This document shows positions 1-7,500 of a stretch of DNA of 8,615 nucleotides, one piece after another. The position numbers and the translations under genes are program-made. The notes below the pieces were generated by a model that saw only the letters and a list, made by a program, of their open reading frames with translations, had not been told where the DNA came from and ran no database searches. The DNA is from an uncultured Phaeodactylibacter sp. (GTDB taxonomy: Bacteria; Bacteroidota; Bacteroidia; Chitinophagales; Saprospiraceae), in assembly GCA_913062745.1 (NCBI GenBank), contig CAJXXJ010000126.1, positions 1-8,615 on the forward strand. Reading direction: 5' to 3'. The first letter of the stretch is position 1. Each line of letters starts with the position of its first letter.

Positions 1-113
1 TGCACACGGATTACACGAATGATTTTGTCCTCTTATCCGTGTCCATTCGTGTCTATCCGTGGGCAAAGATGCAGGGTACAGCGCCGGTGGGAAAGGCAGG
101 GCTCCACGGTTTT

Positions 114-192
114 TTTGCCCACGGATGCACACGGATTACACCAATGATTTTGTCCTCTTATCCGTGTTCATTCGTGCCCATCCGTGGGCAAA
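114..192. repeat. Complete hairpin element, copy 2 of the array
   Basis: The left arm is 114-146, the 12-nt loop 147-158 and the right arm 159-192. The outer 14 bp pair perfectly (TTTGCCCACGGATG against CATCCGTGGGCAAA). The inner part pairs imperfectly because the left words are spaced slightly differently from the exactly 10-bp words on the right. The size suggests a REP/MITE-like structured element. No transposase or target duplication is visible. Confidence 0.8.
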
Positions 193-239
193 GATGCAGG
201 GTACAGCGCCGGTGGGCAGAATAGTGGGCTCCACGGTTT

Positions 240-318
240 TTTGCCCACGGATGCACACGGATTACACGAATGTGTTAGTCCTCGCATCCGTGTTCATTCG
301 TGTCTATCCGTGGGCAAA
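240..318. repeat. Complete hairpin element, copy 3 of the array
   Basis: The left arm is 240-272, the 12-nt loop 273-284 and the right arm 285-318. The outer 13 bp pair perfectly and further ACACG words pair inside. The loop differs from copies 1 and 2 (TGTTAGTCCTCG against ATTTTGTCCTCT). Similarity to the other copies ends just after this element, so the hairpin looks like the repeating core and the linker a spacer. Copy 1 is partial: its left arm is cut by the window start and its right arm is 34-67. Confidence 0.8.
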
Positions 319-320
319 GA

Positions 321-560
321 ATGGCACTTTTTTCAAATGAAAATAAAAATTATATAAAAAATAATCCCGCCCCGCATACTAAATCCCAACCTACTCCCAT
401 TAATACCCCATAAGCAGTACCGCCACACTACCCACGGCAGCTGCTATCCTGTAAAAACCTACCCCTACCCTACCTGCTAATACTATGCCCCTTCACTCTT
501 GTCCGGCACGCCGGGCAAAGGCAGTTTAAGTATTGATAAACACGCATTAAGAACAATCCA
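321..560. other. Non-coding leader of the DUF1800 operon: AT-rich then C-rich stretch
   Basis: No credible gene is visible on either strand. About 328-365 is almost pure A/T. From about 367 to 500 the + strand is rich in C and very poor in G, roughly 60 C to 13 G counted by eye, unlike the flanking coding DNA. The promoter and untranslated leader of the gene at 561 should lie here. I found no convincing TTTG / TAnnTTTG promoter pair: TTG at 499-501 followed by a TAAGTATTG-like stretch at 527-535 is the nearest and is poorly spaced. Confidence 0.55.
503..514. promoter_or_regulatory. 12-bp GC palindrome upstream of the operon (possible operator or small hairpin)
   Basis: CCGGCACGCCGG is a perfect inverted repeat with 5-bp arms and a 2-bp centre, 46 bp upstream of the DUF1800 start. 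In RNA it could form a small stem with a CACG loop, and G501/C516 could extend it. It may be a dimeric-regulator site or chance in GC-rich DNA. No regulator gene lies nearby to link it to. Confidence 0.25.
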
Positions 561-2348
561 ATGAAACGCTTATGCTTATTACTGCTGCTGGGCTGCGCCG
601 GCCTGCTGCAGGCACAGACTTATGGCGATTACGTCGGTGGTGGCCACGATCAGAATATCATCGTCACCACGAGCAGCGATTTTCAGCCGGATGGGGCTGT
701 ACGGGTAGCCGAAGGCAGCAATACCCTGAAAATCAACGGCCTTACCGGCAAACTGATCGACGCCGGGCGCTTCCTCGCACAAGCCAGCCTGGGGGCCGAC
801 CGCAGCACCATCGACTCCGTGGCCAAGCTGGACTTCGAAACCTGGATCGACCAGCAATTTGCTGTGCCGCCCACCTACCTGCAGCCGCTGATGCAGGAAA
901 TCTACGATTCTACCTATCAGCGGCATATCGCTGCCGGCGGCGACAGCCTCAACTTCCCGGAACGCCCCGAAAGCGAGCACTTCGATTATGCCTGGTGGCA
1001 GGTCAATATGACCAATGACGACCTGCTGCGGCAACGGGTGGCTTTCGCGCTAAGCGAAATATTTGTCATCTCCTTTAAATCGGACCTCAACCGCTACGGC
1101 GAAGGCGTGGCCAGCTACTACGACATGCTAATTGAGCATGCTTTCGGCAACTTTGAAGACCTGCTGAAGGGCGTCACCCTGCACCCCTGCATGGGCGTCT
1201 ACCTCACCCACCTGAACAACCCCAAGTCTAACCCCGCGCAGTTCATCCGGCCCGACCAGAACTACGCACGGGAAATGATGCAGCTCTTCACCATCGGCCT
1301 GTACGAGCTGAACCCGGACGGCACCCGAAAAAAGGACAGCGCCGGACGGGATATCCCGACTTACGACAACGACGATATTGCCGAGTTCGCCAAGATATTT
1401 ACCGGCCTCGGAGGTGGCGCTACGCCCCCGCAACCGGACACGATCATCGAGCCCAAATTTGGCATGCGGCCGGGCCGGATCGATATGACCGTGCCGATGA
1501 AAATGTACGAGGACTATCATGAGCCCGGCCCAAAGTACCTGCTGAACGATTTTGTGGTGCCCGCCGGGCAAACGGGCATGCAGGATATTGAAGCTACTCT
1601 GAAGCACCTCACAGAACACCCCAATGTTGGCCCCTTCATTGGCAAGCAGCTAATACAACGGCTGGTGAAATCCAACCCTACGCCCGCCTATGTAGCCCGG
1701 GTAGCGGCCGCATTCGACAATAACGGCAACGGCATACGCGGCGACCTGAAAGCAGTGATCAGGGCGGTGCTGCTCGACGAGGAAGCCCGCAGCTGCGGCT
1801 GGTACAACGACCCGGTGCAGGGCAAGCTGAAAGAGCCCATCATCCGCTACACCCACTTTGCCAGAGCGGTAGGCGGGCTGAGCGACAACGGATTCTTCTG
1901 GAACCGCGGAGACCAGTACGACGACGATGCCGGGCAGCACCCTATGTATTCGCCTTCCGTCTTCAATTTTTACTGGCCGGATTTTCAGCCGGTAGGCCCG
2001 GTCGGCAGTCAGGGCTACCTGGGGCCCGAGTTTCAGGTACACAACTCCCGCACCAGCATCGGCTTCGTCAATTTCGTCAACGAATGGGCCGTCAACGAGA
2101 CGCTGCTGAAGACCAAAGGCAACCCCGGCAGTACCGTGCTGAGCGATATCGACGGCCTCATCGCTTACGCGGAAGATACCGAGACGCTGCTCAACGAACT
2201 CGATATCCTGCTGACCAACGGCATGCTCACGGAGGAGACCCGGCAGATTATCAGCAGCATCGTAGACCCGATGGAAGACCCAATTGAAAAGACCAAACTA
2301 TCTATTTACCTCATGGTGATCAGCGCCGATTATAATATCCTGAAGTGA
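561..2348 (+). CDS. DUF1800 family secreted protein
   Basis: Full-length DUF1800 (PF08811) protein of 595 residues; its biochemical role is not established. A Sec signal peptide covers residues 1-18 (MKRLCLLLLLGCAGLLQA), with Gln19 likely the mature N-terminus. An LLGC at 9-12 resembles a lipobox, but the hydrophobic run continues beyond it, so signal peptidase I is favoured. Family motifs appear in order: AGRFLAQASLG (68-78), LRQRVAFALSEIFVIS (156-171), NYAREMMQLFTIGL (234-247), the HPNVGPFIGKQLIQRLV region (353-381), RGDLKAVIRAVLLDEEAR (393-410) and SPSVFNFYWPDFQP (464-477). There is no T9SS sorting domain, so the product is probably periplasmic. The ATG at 561 gives a complete signal peptide; no strong Shine-Dalgarno precedes it. 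It is first in an operon with a DUF1501 gene, a pairing seen in many phyla that suggests joint action. Confidence 0.95.
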   Translation: MKRLCLLLLLGCAGLLQAQTYGDYVGGGHDQNIIVTTSSDFQPDGAVRVAEGSNTLKINGLTGKLIDAGRFLAQASLGADRSTIDSVAKLDFETWIDQQFAVPPTYLQPLMQEIYDSTYQRHIAAGGDSLNFPERPESEHFDYAWWQVNMTNDDLLRQRVAFALSEIFVISFKSDLNRYGEGVASYYDMLIEHAFGNFEDLLKGVTLHPCMGVYLTHLNNPKSNPAQFIRPDQNYAREMMQLFTIGLYELNPDGTRKKDSAGRDIPTYDNDDIAEFAKIFTGLGGGATPPQPDTIIEPKFGMRPGRIDMTVPMKMYEDYHEPGPKYLLNDFVVPAGQTGMQDIEATLKHLTEHPNVGPFIGKQLIQRLVKSNPTPAYVARVAAAFDNNGNGIRGDLKAVIRAVLLDEEARSCGWYNDPVQGKLKEPIIRYTHFARAVGGLSDNGFFWNRGDQYDDDAGQHPMYSPSVFNFYWPDFQPVGPVGSQGYLGPEFQVHNSRTSIGFVNFVNEWAVNETLLKTKGNPGSTVLSDIDGLIAYAEDTETLLNELDILLTNGMLTEETRQIISSIVDPMEDPIEKTKLSIYLMVISADYNILK

Positions 2349-2350
2349 TG
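2346..2350 (+). promoter_or_regulatory. Stop/start overlap TGATG coupling DUF1800 and DUF1501
   Basis: The DUF1800 stop TGA (2346-2348) shares its last base with the ATG of the DUF1501 gene (2348-2350). This is a classic arrangement for translational coupling and supports joint expression. A GTG at 2345 is also in frame but is less likely, since the ATG adjoins a standard twin-arginine leader. Confidence 0.8.
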
Positions 2351-3748
2351 AAGTACAAATCAAGAAGACAGTTTATCAAAGAATTTGGGCTGGGCGCCTT
2401 GGGCCTGACCGCCGCATCTTCCGTAAGTCAGCTCAAAGCCATCAACGCGGCCTACCTCAACAATTCCGCTAACCTGCTGAATAACGACTACAAGGCCATC
2501 GTCTGCTTTTTCCTGGCCGGCGGCAACGATTCTTTCAACATGCTGGTACCCCGGGGCAACCCGGAGTACGACGAGTACGCCGTCACCCGCTCCGACCTGG
2601 CCATTGCACAAAACGAGCTGCTGCCCATTACCCCGGTGACGAGCGATGGGCGGCAGTACGGCCTCAACCCGGCCATGCTCAATGTGCATCAGCTGTTCAA
2701 TACCGGCAAGCTTTCATTCATCAATAATATAGGCCCGCTGATCGAGTATACCACCAAAGCGACCTACCAAAACGGCAGCTCCCCCATCCCGCTCGGGCTG
2801 TTCTCTCATTCCGACCAGCTGAAGAACTGTCAGACCGGGCTGCCGCACGTGCGCACGCAGTTCGGATGGGGCGGCAGAATGGCTGACCTGCTCAACGATA
2901 TGAACAGCAACGAGAAGATATCCATGAATATCTCGCTGGCCGGCACCAATATCTTCCAGTACGGGCAGACGCTGGTGGAATTTGCGATCGACCCCTACGA
3001 CGGCAGCCCGGGCATCGTGGGCTACGACCCGCAGGCGACGGACTTCGACGGCAGCCGGACCGAAGGCATCGACCTGCTGCTGGGCGCTAATCATTCGGAT
3101 ATGTACAAAAAGCAGTACACCGACCTTCTGAAGCGCAGCCTCGAAGGCAGCCTGGAATTCCGCGCGGCAATGTCGCAGATCGGCAACCTGAATACCTTCT
3201 TTTCCGACAACCGCATCTCCCAGAGCTTTAAACGTATCACGGAGGTCATCATGGCGCGGGATATCCTCGGCTTCAAGCGGCAGATATTCTTCGTACGAAT
3301 GGGTGGCTGGGATATGCACGGCGAGCTGATCGACTCCCACGAGCGCAACCTCACGGTGGTGGACAATGCGTTGAGCGAATTTGTCAGCGGGCTGGAGGAA
3401 ATCGGCATGTTTGACGCGGTGACCACCTTCACCATCTCCGACTTCGGCCGTACGCTCACTTCCAACGGCAACGGCAGCGACCACGCCTGGGGCGGCAATG
3501 CATTAGTGATGGGCGGCGATGTCAAAGGGGGCGAATTGTACGGCGATTACCCCTCGCTGGCCCTCGGCAGCAGCCTGGAGGTACACAACGGCGTCCTCAT
3601 CCCCACTACGCCCAATGACTCCTACTTCGCAGAGCTGGCCCTGTGGTTTGGCGTAAGCCCCTCCGACCTGAGCACGCTCTTCCCAAACATCGGCAACTTT
3701 TACGATACCGGCTCCGGCACAGCGCCGCTGGGATTCATGAACCTTTAA
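2348..3748 (+). CDS. DUF1501 family protein, Tat-exported
   Basis: Full-length DUF1501 (PF07394) protein, 466 residues from the ATG at 2348; an in-frame GTG at 2345 would add one residue. The N-terminus has a near-consensus twin-arginine signal, SRRQFIKEFG (5-14), then a hydrophobic stretch to about residue 26, so it is probably exported folded by Tat, often a sign of a bound metal or cofactor. Conserved blocks are IVCFFLAGGNDSFNMLVP (51-68), FGWGGRMADLL (172-182), RQIFFVRMGGWDMHGEL (311-327), TISDFGRTL (362-370), SDHAWGGNALVMGGDVKGG (377-395) and a C-terminal WFGV...LFPNIGNF. As I recall, the family belongs to the alkaline phosphatase-like clan. D61, D322/H324, D365 and D378/H379 are therefore candidate metal ligands, an inference rather than proof of activity. 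It has no T9SS domain, so the end product should be periplasmic. The next gene follows the TAA with no gap. Confidence 0.95.
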   Translation: MKYKSRRQFIKEFGLGALGLTAASSVSQLKAINAAYLNNSANLLNNDYKAIVCFFLAGGNDSFNMLVPRGNPEYDEYAVTRSDLAIAQNELLPITPVTSDGRQYGLNPAMLNVHQLFNTGKLSFINNIGPLIEYTTKATYQNGSSPIPLGLFSHSDQLKNCQTGLPHVRTQFGWGGRMADLLNDMNSNEKISMNISLAGTNIFQYGQTLVEFAIDPYDGSPGIVGYDPQATDFDGSRTEGIDLLLGANHSDMYKKQYTDLLKRSLEGSLEFRAAMSQIGNLNTFFSDNRISQSFKRITEVIMARDILGFKRQIFFVRMGGWDMHGELIDSHERNLTVVDNALSEFVSGLEEIGMFDAVTTFTISDFGRTLTSNGNGSDHAWGGNALVMGGDVKGGELYGDYPSLALGSSLEVHNGVLIPTTPNDSYFAELALWFGVSPSDLSTLFPNIGNFYDTGSGTAPLGFMNL

Positions 3749-4516
3749 ATGCGCAAATCCATGAAACAGACTATCCTTATATTCTTGCTCTTTGCCCTGT
3801 CTGCCGGCAGCCTGGCCTCGCAGTGCTTTTTGGACCGGCACAACACCACCTGGTACGACGGCTGGATGTCCTGCACGCCCTCCATGAACCCCAATGCTGC
3901 CCGGGGCGAGTCGCACTGGATCCTCTATGACCTCAGCTACTCCTACGGCTTATTCCAGCTGCACCTGTGGAATACCAACGCCCCGGAATACCTGAGCTCC
4001 GGCATGCAGAACATTGCCATCGATATCTCCAACGACGGCAGCACGTGGACGGAGATTGGCGAATTTCAGCTTCCCATAGCGGACGGCACGCCCACCTACG
4101 AGGGCATCGGCCTCTATGACTTCGGCGGCATCAACGCCCGCTACGTTTTGATTACCGGGCTGAGCAACTACGGCGGGCCCTGCTTCGGGCTGAGCGAAAT
4201 CCGGATCAACGTAGCCGATGATATCGTTACCTCGACGGCTTCACCGCTGCCCGGCGGCTGCCTGTCTGCCCGGATATTCCCCAATCCGGTGCAGGAGGAT
4301 TCCCGGGCACTGGTTTCCTCCGATTGCAGCGACGAGCCGGTGCGGTACAGCATACAGGACCTTTCCGGCAAAACCATCACGAGCGGCACGATTGCCATGG
4401 CCGGTGGTGAAGGCAGGCTGGAACTGAACACCCTGCCGGATGCCGCCGGAGTATATGTGCTTTCCCTGCAACAACGCGGCCAGGTACGTCGCCTTAAGAT
4501 TGTAAAAGCGGATTAA
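3749..4516 (+). CDS. Secreted discoidin-like protein with type-A T9SS C-terminal sorting domain
   Basis: A protein of 255 residues. The ATG at 3749 abuts the DUF1501 stop; an ATG at 3761 (MKQTILIFLL) would give a more typical signal peptide start, and both keep the leader. Cleavage is likely after LAS (22-24), leaving Gln25-Cys26. Residues about 41-155 resemble a galactose-binding-like (F5/8 type C, discoidin) beta-sandwich, with SHWILYDLS (55-63), a DISNDGSTW strand-turn (92-100) and ARYVLITGLSN (130-140) followed by FGLSEIRI (146-153). Such domains often bind glycans, but no ligand can be read here. Residues about 174-255 form a T9SS type-A sorting domain (TIGR04183-like), with ARIFPNP near its start, a central YSIQDLSGKTI strand, AGVYVLSL and a basic end, RRLKIVKAD. 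It is predicted to cross the outer membrane by T9SS and be anchored or released. Its place in the operon suggests it is the surface partner of the DUF1800/DUF1501 pair. Confidence 0.88.
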   Translation: MRKSMKQTILIFLLFALSAGSLASQCFLDRHNTTWYDGWMSCTPSMNPNAARGESHWILYDLSYSYGLFQLHLWNTNAPEYLSSGMQNIAIDISNDGSTWTEIGEFQLPIADGTPTYEGIGLYDFGGINARYVLITGLSNYGGPCFGLSEIRINVADDIVTSTASPLPGGCLSARIFPNPVQEDSRALVSSDCSDEPVRYSIQDLSGKTITSGTIAMAGGEGRLELNTLPDAAGVYVLSLQQRGQVRRLKIVKAD

Positions 4517-4563
4517 GCCCACGCTGCTGATTTTATCCCAAGACAAACAACCGATTACAAGCA
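4517..4563 (+). other. Short intergenic gap (47 bp) before the propeller gene
   Basis: No hairpin terminator and no clear TAnnTTTG promoter element is visible in this AT-richer gap. Read-through from the upstream operon into the 4564 gene is possible but not demonstrated. Confidence 0.4.
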
Positions 4564-7500
4564 ATGATTCATCTACTTTACGCCTGCCTGCTCTCCCTGT
4601 CGATGCTGCCGGGAGCAGATCAAACACCCCAACCCGCTACGTCTGCCCCTGCTCCACGGATCGCCGGGACGCTGTCTCCGTGGGTGGAAAATGCCGGCCA
4701 ATGGCCAGCAGAGATACAGTACGTTGCCCATACCTTCAGCGGCAACGTCATCCTCAACGATCAGCAGGAAATCCTCTACGCGCTGCCGGTAGACAGCACT
4801 TCCGGCTATGTGCTCAAGGAGCGCTTTACGGGCCCCATGCGCTGCCGTCGTCAGGAGCGTGCGCGGGGCGAACAACGGCAGCCCACCGTTTGCAACTACT
4901 TCACCGGTGATGACCCGTCCGCCTGGGCCACCGGCGTCCCCGCTTACGAATGGCTTCAGCTCGGCGAATTGTGGCCCGGCGTCCGGCTGCAGCTCCGTGC
5001 TGATCAGCAAAATGTGGAAAAGCTCTTCTACATTCAGCCGCAGGCCGACCCGAACGCCATACAAGTTACGGTAGAGGGTGCCCGAAGGCTGACCGTCGCT
5101 CCCGACGGGCGGCTGCTGGTACATACCCCTGCCGGGGAAATGGCTTACTCTGCCCCGGTAGCCTATCAGTGGATCAACGGAGCGCAGCGTTTTGCGAAAG
5201 CGGCATACACCGTCGACGGCAACACCTATTCCTTCCGGGTGCAGGGCTACGACCCTGCTTACGAACTGATCATCGACCCCTTTCTGGCTTCCACCTTCAT
5301 CGGAGACGGCGGCAACGACTGGGGCAATGCCATAGCCGTGGATGCCGCCGGCAACGTTTTCCTCACCGGCTATTCCTGGTCGGACAACTTCCCGACTACC
5401 GCCGGCAGCTACGATGAGGCCTTCAACGGCGTCAAAGAAGCTTATGTGGCTAAGCTCACGAACGACCTTTCCACCGTGCTCGTTTCCACCTTTATTGGCG
5501 GCAGCAGCTGGGACAGCGGGGAAGCAATCGTGGTGGAGGCTTCCGGAGACGTTATCATCGCGGGCGGCACCGGCTCCGCCAATTTCCCCAGAGCGGGCAA
5601 TGCTTACGATAACGCTTACAACGGCGGCAGCAATGATGTCTTTGTATGCAAGCTGGACAATGAGCTGTCCACCTTAATCGCCTCCACCTTCGTCGGCGGG
5701 GCGGCGGACGACTACGCCTACGGGCTGGCGTTGGACCAGGCCGGGAATGTTTTCATTACCGGCCGTACCGAATCGGATAACTACCCGGCCAACGGCGGCT
5801 TCAGCACGGGCTTCAACGGCGGCTTTGAGGATGTCTTTGTCTCCAAACTCAATAACGGGCTCACTAACCTGCTCGCCTCCACCTACCTCGGCGGCAGCAC
5901 CGACGAGGGGGCAGACGCCATCGCAGTAGACGAGGCCGGCAGCGTGTTTGTATCCGGCTTTACCTACTCTGCTGATTTTCCGGTGGCCGGCATGGCGTAC
6001 GATTCCACCCACAACGGCTCAGGCGATATCTTTGTCGCAAAATTCACAAATGACCTCTCCTCGCTCTCCGCGGCTACCTTCATCGGCGGGGCCAATTTTG
6101 AGGAAAGCCACGCGATGGCGCTCGACTCCGCGCAGAACCTGTTTATTGCCGGCTATACCGGCTCGCCGGAATACCCCTCTACGCCCGGCGTGTATGATGC
6201 TACTTTCAATGCCAACCACGATGCCATCGTCACTAAGCTGGATAATAGTCTTTCGGAAATCCTCGCCTCCACCTTTATCGGTGGCAGTAGCGCCGATGAC
6301 TGCTACGGCTTGGTTATTGAGCGGGCAGAGAACGTCTTCATTACCGGCATCAGCTTCTCCACCGACTATCCGGTGACGGGCAACGCTTACGACGGTACGC
6401 ACAACGGCCGGCGTGACATCTTCCTCTCGCGTTTTTCCTTTGACCTCACCACCCTTATTGAGTCCACTTATCTGGGCGGGGCCGACAACGACTGGGCGCT
6501 GGGCCTGGCCATTGACGATGCCGGCAGCGTATTTATTGGCGGCGGCACTTATTCCGGCGACTTCCCGATGGTGGGCAGCCCCTACGATGACAGCTTTAAC
6601 GGCGGGGAGGATGCGGTCGTAGCCAAAATAGTAGGCTGCGGCGTCAACGATTTTTGCGACCCGGACAGCAAATACGGGCCAGTCGTGCTCGATGTAGAGC
6701 GGGATACGATCTGCAGTCAGGGCTGCAGCGCTACTGCTACCCCCGGCCCGATGCTGGAAGGCGGATGTTTCGATTTTCCGGACGCCACCGTATGGTATTC
6801 CTTTACTCCGCAAAGTGACCGGGACTGCATCAAAATCAGTGTAAGCAGTGAGGAGCTGCCCCGGCCGCAGATGGCCGTATTCCAAGGCGCCTGCCCCGGC
6901 AGTGATGATGCGTTGCCCTTTGCCTGCGATACGGGCAGCGGCGGCCAATCTGCCATACGCATGGGTGCAAAAGCAGGCACAACCTACTTTATCGCTGTAT
7001 CCGACGCTACCGGCGCAGAGGGCTACTTCGATATTTGCATCGAGAAAAACCCGTCGGATGCACTATCGCTGCAGGTACAAGCGCAGGACCTGCAGTGCTT
7101 CGAAAGCCAGGACGGCAGCATAGCCATTACCGCGGAGAACGCTACCGGCTACCTAGCGTACGACTGGAATGCGGATTCTCTCGACGGCCTTTCCGCACCC
7201 GGCCAGCTGGCTATCGGATCATACCTCGTTACGGTCACCGATGAAAATCAGTGCACCGCACAGACCGACACCATCCTACTTACGCAGCCACCGCAGCTCT
7301 TCGTGGACCTGGAGGTGGATGCCAGCGAAAACACCCTGCTTTACGGCGATACCATACTGGCTTACGCTCTGCCCTCGATCAGCGATACCGCTATTGCGAA
7401 TGTCTTCTGGGAGCCGGCAGAGGCGCTCGCCGGCACCGGGGCGGGCGCCATTACCGAGCAGTATATTGCTCCCCTTACGGAAACGCAGCTTATCGTCACC

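Larger units (their letters stand above)
1..320. repeat. Tandem array of imperfect hairpin repeats (about 2.5 units of 125-126 bp)
   Basis: Units begin at 1, 126 and 252 and are very similar. Each has an inverted-repeat element of about 79 bp followed by a 46-47 bp linker that starts AGATGCAGGGTACAGCGCC and ends in a T-run (68-113 and 193-239). The third unit stops after its hairpin, so the array ends on a hairpin, and it continues past the left edge. Each arm is made of roughly 10-bp words: ATCCGTGTCC, ATTCGTGTCT and ATCCGTGGGC on the right, and complementary CACGGAT/CACGAAT words on the left. The short open frames across it exist only because the repeat lacks stops and resemble no protein. 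I recall similar ATCCGTGT-type repeats in intergenic regions of environmental Bacteroidota, but function is unknown and I cannot check this here. Confidence 0.9.

Noticed and set aside
9..12. Lipoprotein reading of the DUF1800 signal (LLGC at protein residues 9-12; the numbers here are residues)
   Set aside because: The hydrophobic stretch continues past the Cys and ends in a typical LLQA|Q signal peptidase I site. It is kept only as a minor alternative.
1..320. CRISPR array
   Set aside because: The repeated unit is 125-126 bp with conserved linkers rather than short repeats with unique spacers, and no cas gene is near.
39..340. Open frames of 61 and 93 codons across the left-hand repeat
   Set aside because: They run through the non-coding tandem hairpin repeat, give the same peptide twice because of the repeat period, and resemble no protein.
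2714..3484. Antisense frame of 256 codons opposite the DUF1501 gene
   Set aside because: It lies wholly opposite a gene with clear family motifs. Long antisense frames are expected in GC-rich coding DNA, and its translation shows no recognisable domain.
6019..6948. Antisense frame of 309 codons opposite the propeller gene
   Set aside because: It is the complement of the regular propeller repeats, and its apparent repetitiveness comes from them. No start signal or family resemblance was seen.
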